Source: Haematobia irritans (Eukaryota > Arthropoda > Insecta > Diptera > Muscidae). Taken from it: DNA of 64,000 nt. Positions 10,601-21,984 of this stretch are shown one piece after another. A program made the position numbers and the translations under genes. The notes under the pieces were generated by a model. That model was not told the origin of the DNA. It saw only the letters and a list, made by a program, of their open reading frames with translations, and ran no database searches. The stretch lies in the NCBI RefSeq assembly GCF_050003625.1, contig NC_134398.1:69696891-69760890 (forward strand), read 5' to 3'. Position 1 is the stretch's first letter. Every line of letters begins with the position of its first letter.

Positions 10601-13600
10601 AACATAACATGGAATGATCCAAATTAGCAATTCAATAAGTATTCTTTCCTCAAGATATTGTAGCATAGTAAATAAAAGAAATCGTGATGTTTTATTTCCA
10701 CCTGAGAAACACGAACTTAGTATCAGTCTTTAGGTACATTTTTCTATAATTAAGGCCTGTTCCAAACCGAAATTTATACTAATATTAGCCTAGTACTAAG
10801 ATAATGTTTTCCCACGAAAAACTGTTAACTCCATATAAAAAACGTTAGCGCGGAATAAATGCGAAATCTTTGTTCTGAGCATTTTCAAACACATATTTAC
10901 AATTTTACACATATTACACATATTACAACCCTGGATTTTTCGCACGAAAAAATAGGCAGGTATATAATTTCGCATAAATAAGTTAACATCCCTGGGCTTG
11001 AGACCCTATTTACCGAGATAAATGAAGATATTCGTTTTTCGCAAAAACGAACTTAGTACTAGGCAATTAGTAAAAATTTGACATAAATGAGGTGAGAATA
11101 ATTTCACTAGCCTAGCCCCATAGGCTAGTAAGAAATTTGACATTTGTTGAAAATTCTTGGCATTTACGACAATATTTAGCTTGGCATGTTTATATTAGCT
11201 CCGTTCAAGAACCCGATAATTTTTGATAACTATCATAAATTTTTACTGGAAGTCGTTCGTTTACACCAAAAAGCCAGCAAAAGAGAGCCGGAGAGAGACT
11301 ACATTTGACAGTTATCAATTTTTTTGATATTATGGCTTGTCGTGCATTTGTTTTGTTTTGACGTTGAATAGATGTCAAATTTCTCTAGTAAAGTTGTCAT
11401 TTCGTACAGCAAGCTAGCAATTTCTTCTCACCATAGTAAATTGATATATCACCATAGTAAAAAGTTTTGAACAGGCCCTTGGCCTACATTTTCTTTCCTT
11501 GTGGTTTCACTTTTTATTTTTTAGTGTTACATTGCAATGACGCTACAGCTATACCCCTTTCCGACCTATAGCCGATCCACGTGATAGATTTTCCTAAATT
11601 TTTCAATTCTGTTATTTATGTGTACATAGAACATTTTAAATTATTAAGTTTGTTCAGTTTGATCCTGTATCCTGTTTTTTCAGGATACGTACAATTGTTG
11701 CAGTCCGGTAAATTCCGGTAAAAGTCCGGGCATAAAAATATCAAAAAACACAAAATAATCACGAAGTTACTGTGTGCATACAATATTTAAAATGTTTTCT
11801 TATTGAAAACACTTGTTTGATGAAATATTCCACAATTCAAATAATGTTAATATATTTGCAAACTTACATCTTCCACTTATTTTTACAAATGCGCAAAGTA
11901 CACTGCTGAAACTACAAAATTAATATGAAAAGCAAATATTTATAACGGTTCTTCACATCCTTAGACAAAGAGAGAGCATACACCATTATTTTTTTGCCGC
12001 TCTTATCGCAGTACGTCATATATTATCGCTTTGTTTTCACTCAATTATTACCTATTTGGTAAATGCTTGAATTCAACTCTTCCTCAAATATTATTATTTT
12101 CAAGTGTATATAATTCAAAAGTTTATCACACAATTGTATTTAGTATGTGTGTGTCTCGGCTTATGTCTGAGATATTCAATGTAATGTATACAGGGTGCTC
12201 TATAGCAAATATTAACGTATTCGAGAATGGTAACACCCAATAACAAAGATGTTCATTATAACAATGGAGCAAATTCATTTTTACAGTAGGCAGAGAGAAT
12301 GAAAACACTAGAGAACGAAACTACGAAGCGAAACTTCGTCAGTAGGTGGCAGTCATGAGTAAAATTTCTCTAATATCATGTAGTTATTGTCGGCCCTTTT
12401 CTCAAATATCATACAGTTTGCGTCGTCGTCACCCAGTTCAGTTCTCTGCCGGCTTTACGAAACGTAAGGAAAATAGGATTTAAGGCCTGGTTATGCATCC
12501 AAAAACGGGTCGTAAGCGAAGCGTGGCGTGCCAAGTTCGAAGATGGGCTATATCGGTCCAGGTTTTGATATAGCTCCCATATAAACCGATCGCCCGATTT
12601 GGGGTCTTGGTCTTATAGAAATCGTAGTTTTTATCCAATTTGTCTCAAATTGGATATCTAGAAGTAAAGAAGTGTGCTGCAAATGGTGATTATCGGACCA
12701 TGTTTTGATATAACCCCCATATGGACCGATCTACCGATTTTATTTCTTGGGCTTCTAGAATCCGTAGTTTTTATCTAATTTGGCAGAAATTGGAAATCTA
12801 GAGGTATTCTAAGAAAGTAAAGAGAAAATGGTGATTATCGGACCATGGTTTGATATTGCCCCCATATAGACCGATCTCTCGATTTTACTTCCACGGCTTC
12901 TATAATCCGTAGTTTTTACCCAATTTGCCTGAAATTGGAAATCTAGAGGTATTCTAGAACCCCCTTATAAACCGGCCCTCCGATTTGGGGTCTAGATTCT
13001 AGAACTACAATAGATGTACTGAATATTGTGTGTATCCCTCCATGTTTTTGGCATAGCCCCCATTAGACCGATCAAATTGAAAATATACTGGCATTTTAGA
13101 CCCACAAAAAGATGATATGATTTATTTTTTATCCATTTTGCCGTTTTGGTTCGATCGAACCAAAATTGGTACAAAAAATTATTAAATTTAAAATTTTTCA
13201 AATTTTTTTAAAATAAAATTTTTCAATATTTTTAAAAATAAAATTTTGATAAAAATTTCTATAGAAATAAATTTTTAACAAAATTTTCATAGATATAAAA
13301 TTTTTCTAAAATTTTGTACAGAAATAAGCTTTCAAAAAATTTTGTATAGATACAAAATTATGTAAAAATTTTAAAAAGAAATAATGTTAAGTTATAAAGT
13401 TATCGCAAACTTTCTATAGAAAAAAATTTTGGCTAAATTTTCTATAGAAATAAAATTTTGGCTAAATTTGCTATAGAAATAAAATTTTGGCTAAATTTGC
13501 TATAGAAATAAAATTTGGGCTCAATTTTCTATAGAAATAAAATTTTGGCTACATTTTCTATAGAAATAAAATTTTGACAAAATTTTCTATAGAAATAAAA

Positions 13601-16383
13601 TTAGGTCAAAATTTTGTATAGAAATAAAATTTTAACAAAATTTTCAATAGAAGTAAAATTTTGGAAAAATTATATTAATTTAATTTGGGAAAATGGTCTG
13701 TTGGTACGAACTTTGTCCAATTTTGGAAAATTTTGGTCCAAAATAAAAATTCGTTGTGGCAACGTTGGTAAGGCCTCCATATAGACCAATTTCAGAACGT
13801 GAGGGTACAGAAGGTGCACTGATCATGAAAATTGCTTGAAACTGAATGTAAAATTTCCAGATTTTACTTCTAGTAATCATTTAAATAACAAAAAATTACG
13901 TGTCGTGAGAAATTGGCTGCTGATAACACCAAACCATTGATGGCGCTAGGTCCCTACTTGTCATTTACGCGTTTGGTTCGACACATTAAAATGCAAATAA
14001 AAAGAAATTAAGAGTTGGAAACATCTTGGAACAAGCGGGAAAATATATTTTTTATTAATTGCTCAAAATTTAACATTGTTTAATTTAAAAAAAAATAGGA
14101 TTTTCATTACAAAAAAACGAATAAACAAAATTACAAACATGTATGAACCTAGCGCCGTCAGTGCAACATTTGGTATGACGCAAGCCAATTTCCCATCTTC
14201 TATAGTATATTGTCCTTGGGTTCGATTGGCTTTTGTTGTGTTTGAATTTTCAAGCCATACCGCCGTCGAATGAGAGTATTGTAATGCTATGGTCACACTG
14301 GGCAAATATTTGACAGAAATCAAAAAAGAATACGTCGCCACAGCCAAACCAGCTAGCATTTTAAGCTCATATTGGATATATAACATCATGGTAGGAATGT
14401 TTTCCAAAAACGGTATTCAGATATTTGGAAAATGGTCCTGGAAAAATGTTTGACACTCATTTTGGTCAAATATTTGCCTAGTGTGACCATAGCCTTAGGT
14501 TTGTTCGGCGAAGCGCTGATGTTCTACATGTTCTATAAAAATCCAAGCCATTTGAAATCGCTTTCTAGCATATTTGTGCAGACTAGGGCTGTCACCCAGG
14601 ATAAATCCCGTCCCGAAATCCCTGGATTGATCCCGAATCTCGGGTTTTTTATTTCGAATCCCGGGATATTTCGGGATCCCGAAAAAATGATTCCAATTTG
14701 TTAAATTTGTGGCTTTTTGACATTATTTATTAATAAATTGGAGTCTTCATTCAAAGCAAACGGCCCTTAGATTTCATACCCGACAAATTGAGTTAACAAG
14801 CATTTATGGTACACCTTGAGTAAGAATTTATTTTACATGAGGTATTTCATCAAAAATCGAAGTAAACGATAAGGTTCTCCTTTGAATGATGAGTTCATGT
14901 AAAATGGAATTCGTTCCACATAAAATAAGAAGCAATGATAAATGATATTATGCAACGTATACGGGACTCGCAAAACATTCGAATATGAGAAATTTAACCA
15001 GATCGGCGATAAATATAAATGACAACTATATCTAAATCTAAACCGATTTTTTCTGAACGAGCTGCACTCAAAAATACACACACACATCGCTAAATCGATC
15101 CATAATTTAATTTTAAGAGAATCGGTATAATAAACTATGGAACTCTAACGGGTCCTTCTTGGCGTTAGATAACATACAAATGCAAAAACTTAAAACGTAT
15201 TCCGTAGCTACTATATATATTTTAACCCCGATTTAGATTCATACGACCACCGGAGGTCTAAGATTCATACCGATTTATTCGAAGTTTTGCATTGAGAGTA
15301 GAATTAACATTTTAGCAATGTGTGTCAAATATGGTACATTTCATCGAATATGGGGAAGTATATTGTAGTCATATTCTACACAGGAAAATTTCACCAAAAT
15401 ATTTCCAATTAAAAAGTGTATTGAAGTTGAAACATTTTTCAATTAAAAAATTAATAGGAGAAAGGCGGGGGCGTTTGACAATACAAACTTTTCATTAAAA
15501 TATGACGTTTTAACGGATCGAAGTAAGCAATCGCTTTCTCTTTTTTACCTACTTGAACAAATTAGTTTTATTAATTAATTTATTCTTTTTAAGATTTTAT
15601 TTATTGAATTTATACTTTTGGGCAGGAATTTTGATTGCAAATAAAAATCCCATGATTAACCACAATAATTTATTTCATATAAGATATAAATAATAACTTT
15701 TATACTTCAATCATAGGCAAGCATCGGAACAATATTGGGAACATTTCACAAAGGAAACATTGGAAGAATGTGAGAAGTGCCGTCAAAAATCTGTAAAACT
15801 ACGACAAACTCTAAATGCAACACTTCTCAATGCTGCAAGGGATATTCGAACCCAAGCGGATGTGGTGGAAAAGGCGTTTGTGGCACGTATTAATTGTACC
15901 CAAGAAAATGTAAGGCGCTTCGAAATCGATCTCAGAGATGTTAGTATTATCGCTTTCAAATTTAAGAGCGTTAATCTGATTTCATTCAAACATTTCCCCT
16001 TATAGTGTTTACAGAATCTGGCAGATACAGAGACACGTATTGAACATCTACATCGTGCCGTACGTAGCTTTGATGCTGCCATGAAAGTTGCTCAGACTCG
16101 AATGGATAATCGCAGTTATCGGCCCAATGTAGAGAACTGTCGCGATTCAGCTCAACAGGATTTAATTGATGAAGTTGCCTCAATTCAAAGTGGCGTAACG
16201 GCCATGCTGCAGGAACTGGATGAAGCTGAGAAAGTTAAAAATAAGCTAATGCAAACTCGTAGTACATTGGAGCGTGAGATAATGTTGAAAAGACGCACAT
16301 TGTGGATCGATAGGGAGCGTTGCATGTTGCTACGATCGCATTACCCTTCGGCAAATGCTTTAAGCGGCTATGCAAGTATTTGA
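7656..16383 (+). CDS. tektin (TEKT3/TEKT4-like), four exons, intact
   Basis: Tektins are coiled-coil filament proteins of axonemal doublet microtubules; in flies they act mainly in sperm flagella. Exons: 7656-7930, 7992-8513, 15717-15939, 16006-16383. All junctions are GT-AG, phases 2, 2, 0, giving 465 aa. Exon 1 holds RYSITRFSPNEWRAKN, the N-terminal tektin block. Exon 2 holds TQAETTEKV-QR, the heptad-rich helix, ELVRDAPEEELVKE and DWSDKKEAYEID (the DWSDK box matches TEKT4). Exon 3 is helical. Exon 4 has KVAQTRMDNRSYRPNVENCRDSAQ, containing the tektin signature (usual RPNVELCRD), and a C-terminus WIDRERCMLLRSHYP. Length fits the family (about 430-490). Intron 2 is 7.2 kb and contains a nested gene and several repeats. 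Which fly tektin paralogue it is cannot be fixed by eye. Confidence 0.93.
8746..8872. repeat. long near-perfect hairpin (53-nt arms)
   Basis: Arms 8746-8798 and 8820-8872 are reverse complements with two mismatches, separated by a 21-nt AT-rich loop. A third, partial copy of the arm core (ccagaaaattgtgttttatcc) lies at about 8619-8643. It sits within tektin intron 2. No flanking TIR transposon could be defined. Confidence 0.85.
8940..9355 (-). repeat. hAT-like fragment ending TAGAGCTGTCA
   Basis: Read on the minus strand, the sequence begins TAGAGCTGTCAGCGGGATTTT with 'cccgggat/atcccg' style subterminal blocks. It matches the region 14584-14960, which begins TAGGGCTGTCACCC and shares the blocks 'ttcgggatcccgaa', 'aatttattaataa' and 'tttcatacccgacaaattgagtt'. 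The end form (YAGGG) is hAT-like. Truncated; no transposase seen. Confidence 0.55.
9356..9802. other. intron spacer, no gene seen
   Basis: Part of tektin intron 2. The only structure noticed is a short stretch at about 9590-9670 (tccccaccaaa...tttggggaaaaatccccaatactggcagcac) resembling a diverged end of the hAT-like element at 28380-29257. Confidence 0.4.
9803..10119 (-). CDS. small secreted protein, two exons, nested in tektin intron
   Basis: Exon 1 is 10080-10119 and exon 2 is 9803-10023; the 56-bp intron has a GT donor and 'tccttatag' acceptor, phase 1. The product is 86 aa. It starts MLSTKILAIFLVT, continues ATVACFVGVKA and then QDNSG. That is a textbook signal peptide of about 24 residues with likely cleavage after the Ala of VKA. 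The mature part (about 62 aa) has no cysteine, is rich in Ser/Leu/Val/Asp, is predicted helical (EMREFLSRVEDLASDILHTAIDL) and ends RQDY. I do not recognise the family; in flies such genes are often expressed in salivary, accessory or fat-body tissue, but that is speculation. A TATA box lies about 50 bp upstream of the ATG. The host tektin is on the opposite strand. Confidence 0.75.
10169..10175 (-). promoter_or_regulatory. TATA box of the nested secreted-protein gene
   Basis: The minus strand reads cctaTATAACG 50 nt before the start codon at 10119. A start site about 30 nt downstream would give a 5' leader of only about 20 nt, consistent with a compact, strongly expressed secreted-protein gene. 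Confidence 0.5.
10752..11480. mobile_element. non-coding element with AAGG(G)CCTGTTC ends
   Basis: Left end aaggcctgttc (10752-10762) and right end gaacaggccctt (11469-11480) are inverted copies. The interior is non-coding, with internal repeats of 'tagtactaag/cttagtact' and 'gcctag'. A MITE of about 730 bp is the best reading. A clear target duplication is not visible. Confidence 0.45.
11481..12470. other. intron spacer, nothing recognised
   Basis: About 1 kb of tektin intron 2 without long frames or repeat ends I can define. It includes a short direct reiteration 'cagtccggtaaattccggtaaaagtccggg' near 11700. Confidence 0.35.
12470..13185. repeat. degenerate tandem units of a TATACCC-type repeat
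   Basis: Three to four units of roughly 140-150 bp, each with 'ggtgattatcggaccatg-tttgatat-gcccccatatagaccgatct-ccgatttt' and 'ccgtagtttttatccaatttg-c-gaaattggaaatctagaggtatt'. These are diverged relatives of the tandem blocks at 19000-19900, 50580-51240 and 54145-55262. The hairpin end itself is not preserved here. Confidence 0.6.
13190..13670. repeat. about 33-bp minisatellite in tektin intron
   Basis: About a dozen copies of a unit of the form 'ctatagaaataaaattttggctaaatt'. The central copies (about 13420-13620) are near identical and the edges decayed. AT-rich and non-coding. Confidence 0.8.
14287..14492. mobile_element. 206-bp MITE with 28-bp TIRs
   Basis: 14287-14314 starts ctatggtcacactgggcaaa and continues to 'tttgac'; 14465-14492 is its inverse with one mismatch. 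The central 150 bp is non-coding. The surrounding sequence (14060-14580) contains open but unrecognised hydrophobic frames on the minus strand. No TSD could be confirmed. Confidence 0.65.
14584..14960 (+). repeat. hAT-like fragment beginning TAGGGCTGTCA
   Basis: Begins TAGGGCTGTCACCC with subterminal 'atcccg/cgggat' repeats and shares its interior with the oppositely oriented fragment at 8940-9355. Right end undefined. A TATACCC-type repeat remnant (gatcggcgataaatataaat, catcgctaaatcg, ggcgttagataacata) follows to about 15330. Confidence 0.55.
15378..15455 (+). repeat. TIR2-B end fragment
   Basis: 'acacaggaaaatttcaccaa...ccaattaaaaagt-aattgaagttgaaa-attttttcaatta' is the left 75 bp of a TIR2-B element (compare 48862). 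The rest is missing. Confidence 0.6.
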
Positions 16384-16408
16384 AATTTTCCAAAATATGA
16401 AATTATTA

Positions 16409-16414
16409 AATAAA
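16409..16414 (+). promoter_or_regulatory. tektin polyadenylation signal
   Basis: AATAAA 25 nt after the tektin stop codon, the first canonical hexamer downstream. Confidence 0.6.
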
Positions 16415-16621
16415 TTTCTCAACTCAGATATATATTGTGAAGTGAATTAAGTTTATTTATCATTTAGTATATTAGCGATGATCATATTTCTTATCAATGA
16501 GTGCTGACCGATTATAAACAGTAGCGTGCAAAAACAAGTACATGATCTGATGATGACATGATATAACCACCCAACCAAACTCAATGTTTCTTTTTGGGTA
16601 CTTTTAAAACTTTTGGACATA

Positions 16622-17551
16622 AAGGGTGATTTGTTAAGAGCTTGATAACTTTAAAAAAAAAAAACGCATAAAATTAGCAAAATCTCATCGGTTCTTTATT
16701 TGAAACGTTAGATTGGTCCATGACATTTACTTTTTGAAGATAATTTCATTTAAATGTTGACCGCGGCTGCGTCTTAGGTGGTCCATTCGGAAAGTCCAAT
16801 TTTGGGCAACTTTTTCGAGCATTTCGGCCGGAATAGCCCGAATTTCTTCGGAAATGTTGTCTTCCAAAGCTGGAATAGTTGCTGGCTTATTTCTGTAGAC
16901 TTTAGACTTGACGTAGCCCCACAAAAAATAGTCTAAAGGCGTCAAATCGCATGATCTTGGTGGCCAACTTACCGGTCCATTTCTTGAGATGAATTGTTCT
17001 CCGAAGTTTTCCCTCAAAATGGCCATAGAATCGCGAGCTGTGTGGCGTGTAGCGCCATCTTGTTGAAACCACATGTCAACCAAGTTCAGTTCTTCCATTT
17101 TTGGCAACAAAAAGTTTTTTAGCATCGAACGATAGCGATCGCCATTCACCGTAACGTTGCGTCCAACAGCATCTTTGAAAAATACGGTCCAATGATTCCA
17201 CCAGCGTACAAACCACACCAAACAGTGCATTTTTCGGGATGCATGGGCAGTTCTTGAACGGCTTCTGGTTGCTCTTCACTCCAAATGCGGCAATTTTGCT
17301 TATTTACGTAGCCATTCAACCAGAAATGAGCCTCATCGCTGAACAAAATTTGTCGATAAAAAGCGGATTTTCTGCCAACTTTTCTAGGGCCCATTCACTG
17401 AAAATTCGACGTTGTGGCTCGTTAGTAAGTCTATTCATGATGAAATGTCAAAGCATACTGAGCATCTTTCTCTTTGACACCATGTCTGAAATCCCACGTG
17501 ATCTGTCAAATACTAATGCATGAAAATCCTAACCTCAAAAGAATCACCCTT
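16622..17551 (-). mobile_element. DD41D mariner, internally deleted copy 1
   Basis: A 930-bp element with ends AAGGGTGATT and AATCACCCTT flanked by TA on both sides (16620-16621, 17552-17553). It carries the C-terminal two thirds of a transposase on the minus strand and lacks the DNA-binding half, so it is a deletion derivative. Very similar to the second copy at 39399-40331, from which it differs by small indels. It lies just 3' of tektin. Confidence 0.88.
16727..17452 (-). pseudogene. truncated, frameshifted DD41D transposase
   Basis: The minus strand reads from a possible ATG near 17440: MNRLTNEPQRRIFSEWALEKLAENP. One T is missing near 17360 relative to copy 2, and a second frame change lies near 17160-17180. 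Catalytic residues are visible: D of ILFSDEAHFW, D of QQDGAT-HTA, and D of LTPLDYFLWGYVKS. There are 41 residues between the last two, hence DD41D (rosa-type). The N-terminal helix-turn-helix is absent. Non-functional. Confidence 0.85.
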
Positions 17552-17721
17552 TACTTCTAATAAGATTTTGCATAAAATTAAATTTTGTTGCCATGTTGTT
17601 GCTTTATTTCGTGCAATGGGATTGAAGTAAGGGAATTGTGCCGAGTAGGGAATATTACTGGTATAGCCATTATTTAATAATTTTCATCGGAAACAAAAAA
17701 GTGTGGAAGAAGTACTAGTAT

Positions 17722-18505
17722 CCCAGCAAAAAAATTTGGAAGTTCTTCCAAAATCACAACTTTAATAGCACTTCCAGAAGATGTACTCCCAATGATGTTC
17801 TTTATTTTAACTACACAGGAAGTTCTTTTCATTCAATTATTTTATAACATGCTTTTTCATATTTTTAATGGGTAATTTTAACTTTTTTTGTTACAAATTG
17901 GTTAAAAACAGTTTAAGAATTCATAAAATGGTACAAATTATTTAAATTTTGCCAAAAAGAAATGCGAAATCAAATCTGGAAAATTGTGAATTTTTGAAAA
18001 TATTTTAAGTCAAACGTTTTAGACAAACCTTAGAATCCATTAAAAATTATAAAAAATTTTTATTTGACAAAATATCACAGAATTTTTAAATTTAAGGTGG
18101 GTATTAAGTTCGAGTTTAGCCGCTAAAATCGTCATTTTTTCACGATTACTTTTCTTTAATAATCCATTTTAAGGAATACAAACTTTGTGAAAATTTGCTT
18201 TGTGTTATTCCCAAGTTATAATAAAATTTGCAACAAATATGTATAATTTTATGCCTTTTTTACTGATTTAGTTTTCACTTTAGCGGCTAAACTCGAACTT
18301 AGTACTCACCTTAACATCCAAAACATTGAATTCGGATCACATCTAAAGAAGTGATGCAAATTCAGTGCACCGGTTGTTGAAATGGAAGACTTCCGTGCTA
18401 TGACAAGCCCATGTTAAATTCATCGCTTCTGCGTCAATTTTGCACCACTTCCGGACCCAAAAAGAACATTTTCATTACATTTTTGGCGGCGCTTTTTTTG
18501 CTGGG
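17722..18505 (-). mobile_element. TIR2-F element, 2-bp TSD AT
   Basis: Ends CCCAGCAAAAAAATTTGG and GCGCTTTTTTTGCTGGG, flanked by AT (17720-17721 and 18506-18507). The body is in the opposite orientation to 21355-21910 ('ttggaagttcttcc', 'gtcaattttgcaccacttcc'). A copied-in stretch at 18110-18310 (ttcgagtttagccgctaaa... and its inverse) forms an internal inverted repeat also seen near 41740-41945. Non-coding. Confidence 0.75.
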
Positions 18506-20283
18506 ATTATAAATTTGTCAATTATTCTAATCTTCGTAATTATTTTTTAATGAATTTGGACAGTTTTGTTGGAATTTCGTAACGAGAAAATGCAAAAATT
18601 GAGTTTGTTTGGTAATATTTTTATAGGCACATCAACTCAAAAGTATAAACAGGTGCTCAGTTTTGCACGCTACTTTATATATAGCTTAATGACGAACAAA
18701 ATTGCAAAGTATTTTTTATTTTCTTTTTAATTGCTTATAATCATTTGAAATTGTTTGGACTTTTAATTTGAATGCGTCATCCAACGTTTGCATTTTTATA
18801 CCCTTCACCACTACTGTGGTACAGGGTATAATAAGTTTGTGCATTTGTATGTAACGCCAAGAAGGAAAAGTCTTAGACCCAACGTTTAGTCTTAGCATTA
18901 AATTCTGAGTCAATTTAGCGACGTCCGTCCGTCTGTCTGTAGATGTAATTTTGTGTGTAAAGTACAGCTCGCAGTTTAAGTCCGATCGTCCTCAAATTAG
19001 GCATAGAGTTTTACTTTGGCTCAAAGACAATCGGTATTGATTTTGAAAAAAATCGGTTCAGATTTAGATATAGCTGTCATATATATTTATCACCGATCTG
19101 GTCATAATTGACGTATTTATCAACGTATTTTCTTAAAATTTCGCGTAGAAAAATATTTTAGGGCTCTCGTAAAATATGCAAAATATCAGTCAAATCGGTT
19201 CAGATATAGCTCCTATATATATCTTTCGTCCAATTTGCACTTATATGACCTCAAAAGCCAGAGTTTTGCTCTAATTTGCTTCAAATTTTGCACCAGGTGT
19301 ACGTTTAATAGTATCATTAAGTTTGCCAAATTTGGTTGAAATCTGTTCAGATTTAGATATAGCTCACATACCAGTATATACCTTTCGTCCAATTTGCACT
19401 TATATGACCTCAAAAGCCAGAGTTTTGCCCTAATTTGCTTCAAATTTTGCACCAGGAGTACGTTTAATAGTATCATTAAGTTTGCCAAATTTGGTTGAAA
19501 TCGGTTCAGATTTAGATATAGCTCCCATACCAGTATATATTTTTCGTCCAATTTGGATTTATATGGCCTCAAAAGCCAGAGTTTTGGCCTGATTTGCTTC
19601 AAATTTGGCAAAAGGAGTACGTTTAATAGTATCGTTAGGTGTGCCAAATTTTCAGATTTAGATATAGCTCCAAGATATATCTTTCCTCCGATTTGGACAT
19701 ACTCGTATATGGCATCAAAATGAAGAGTTTTGGCCTGATTTGCTTCAAAGTTTGCACGTTTAATAGTATCGTTAAGAGCGCTAAATTTGGTTGCAATCGG
19801 CTCAGATTTAGATATAGCACCCATATATATCTGTTCGCCAGAGTTGGGGAAGTAGGATAAATGGAATGTTTTATATTTTAGACTCATTTTGAATGGGATT
19901 TTCCTCCAATTGACTCGATAGTTTCCTCCAATTGTCTCGATAGTTAATATGCTATTTAAGTGTGTCTAGTTTGATCTAATTTGGTTCAGATATAGATAAA
20001 GCCTCAATATATTTGTTCTTCCGGTTTATGCAAATAGGGTCAATATACCCACATCTTACACAAAATTCTGTGATTAGTTCCCCATATCGCAGTCATATGT
20101 GTAGTCATATTCTCGCCCGACTTGGCCAAATAATATATCACAACTCACATATCTTGGCGAGATCTAACCATTATCCTTGTAAAATCGCCTCTGCTAAGTA
20201 ACAAAAATTGTAAAAATTACTCAAATTGTCCTATATCTCGAATACATATGTATCGCCCGATTAATCATAAATGCTCTTTTGTA

Positions 20284-21095
20284 CACGCACAGAAAAAACA
20301 TGTTTGGACATGGTTGCCGCATACATTTAATGCTTATCTAGAGTATGTGTTTCTCGACCATGTAATGGTCTCAAAATCATTTACCAGACCATTCATTTTT
20401 TTTACTTTTTTGCAGAGAAAAAAGTATTTTTATAGGTTAGGAATAGACATGTCTTGAACTATTACATGGCCATAAAGACCATGTATATTTTCTCGTGACC
20501 ATTTAATTTTTTAACTTTTTTGCAGCGAAAAGAATTTTATAGAAACATTGAGTAGGTACACACGATTTTAATTTTGCGCGTCAGTCGTGTGTTGATTGTT
20601 GCTTCGAATGGAAGGAGAATACGGAATTACTGTTTTGTGCTAATTTATTTATTCAGAAGTGGCACGTGGTTTTATGTGAACACAAAAAAGGAAAGTGTAA
20701 TTGAAAAAAAATTACCTGGTTTTTGTTCTGCATTTTGCTTATGGTATAATTTATTTTTATTTGCAGTTACATGATGCCTGCATTTTCAAATTTGATGGGC
20801 ACGAAGTAAATATGGAATGATTACTTATTGTTGAAATTGAACCAAAATAGAGTGCGTAAAAATATGTGATGATAAATAAAACAAATAAATAAAGTTAATT
20901 TTGTTCAAACAAAATTATTTTTTATCAATATAATAACATTTTAGATGAGAACAATTTTATTTTTCTTAGAACCATGTTCACAGAGCCAACATGGTTGCAG
21001 GTGAAAAATGTTACATGGTCGCCGCAAAAATAGCTCCTATCATATTATTTTGCTCTTCGAATATGATTGTGCCAATCACGTTTCTTCTCTGCGTG
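20284..21095. mobile_element. TIR2-C element copy 2, TSD TA
   Basis: Ends CACGCACAGAAAAAACATG and CACG-TTTCTTCTCTGCGTG; TA on both flanks (20282-20283, 21096-21097). Shares its interior with 5730-6746, including 'gtcgtgtgttgattgtt', the short FVLIYLFRSGTWFYVNT frame and the 'acatggtcgccgcaaaaatagc' block. Non-autonomous. Confidence 0.78.
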
Positions 21096-21354
21096 TACAA
21101 TTGCATTCAAATTGCTCTAGCTTTATATTTCCCATATTTTTTACTAACATTGTGTTTCATACCAGGGCGAAAGCCGATTTAATTCTAGAGATTTGCTAGA
21201 AGTACAAAAAAATTGTCTCCAAATCGGTTAAGATATAAATACGAGTATTTGTATATGGGAATATAAACCTACATAATAACTCCCAAAAAAATTGAAGGAG
21301 TTGAGATGGTAACACAAACTTTGGTCTATGTTACATAGGGGTGAAGGGTAACAT

Positions 21355-21910
21355 CCCAGCAAAAATAGCATCGCCAAAAAAGTAGTGAAAATGTTCTTTT
21401 TGGATCCGGAAGCGGTGCAGAAGCGATGATTTTAACATGGGCTTGTCATAGGATGTCCACCATTTCAACAGCCGTTGCACTGAATTTGCATCACTTTTTA
21501 AGATGTGATGAGAATCCAGTGATTTGGATGTGAATAAAAAAATTTTGTGATATTTTGACGAATAAATAACTTTTAAAATTGTTTATGATTTTTAATGCAT
21601 TATAACGCTTGTCTGGAACGTTTGACATCAAATATTTTCAAAAATTCGCAATTTTTCTAGAAAGGATTTAGCATTTTATCGGCAAAATTTAAATAATTTG
21701 CACTATTTTATTAATTTTTAATTTGTTCTTAACCCATTTGAAATAATAAAATTTTAAATTTCCCATTAAAAATATGAAAAAGCGAGTTATAAAAAATTGA
21801 CTCAAATGAACTTCCTGTGCAGTTAAAATAAAGAACATCTTTGGGAGGACATTTTTGGAAGTGCTTTTAAAGTTATGCCTTAGGAAGAACTTCCAAATTT
21901 TTTTGCTGGG
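21355..21910 (+). mobile_element. TIR2-F reference copy, TSD AT proved by empty site
   Basis: A 556-bp element with ends CCCAGCAAAAATAGC and AATTTTTTTGCTGGG. Flanks read aac-AT and AT-ataatatag; the sister tandem unit near 24170 shows the unfilled 'aac-AT-ataatatag'. The interior is non-coding, with the blocks 'ggatccggaagcggtg', 'gcttgtctggaacgtttgac' and 'ggaggacatttttggaagtgc'. Confidence 0.82.
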
Positions 21911-21984
21911 ATATAATATAGTCGGCCCGCCGGACTTTAGAATTTATTTACTTGTTTTTTACTAACATTGTGTTTCATCCCAGG

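Larger units (their letters stand above)
18797..21955 (+). repeat. TATACCC-hairpin repeat, twice interrupted
   Basis: Starts with the hairpin tatacccttcaccac...gtacagggtata, then the 'gtccgtccgtctgtctgt' block. Tandem units of about 147 bp (18980-19900; 'cggttcagatttagatatagctcc' recurring) follow. It is interrupted by TIR2-C (20284-21095) and TIR2-F (21355-21910). The end 'gtcggcccgccggactttag...ttacttg' matches the copy at 32429-33631. The 224-codon minus-strand frame over 19213-19887 is a by-product of the tandem units. Confidence 0.7.

Noticed and set aside
13190..13670. CRISPR-like array
   Set aside because: Directly adjacent tandem units without spacers, in a eukaryotic intron; it is a minisatellite.
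14063..14407. 114-codon hydrophobic minus-strand frame as a receptor gene
   Set aside because: It overlaps the MITE at 14287-14492, and part of the frame ('VKYLPSVTIAL') is repeated in inverted form by the MITE's own TIRs. No recognisable receptor motif and no splice support.
19213..19887. 224-codon minus-strand frame with repeated LNRFQPNLANLMILLNV
   Set aside because: Periodicity equals the 147-bp DNA unit; this is a frame kept open by tandem repetition, not a gene.
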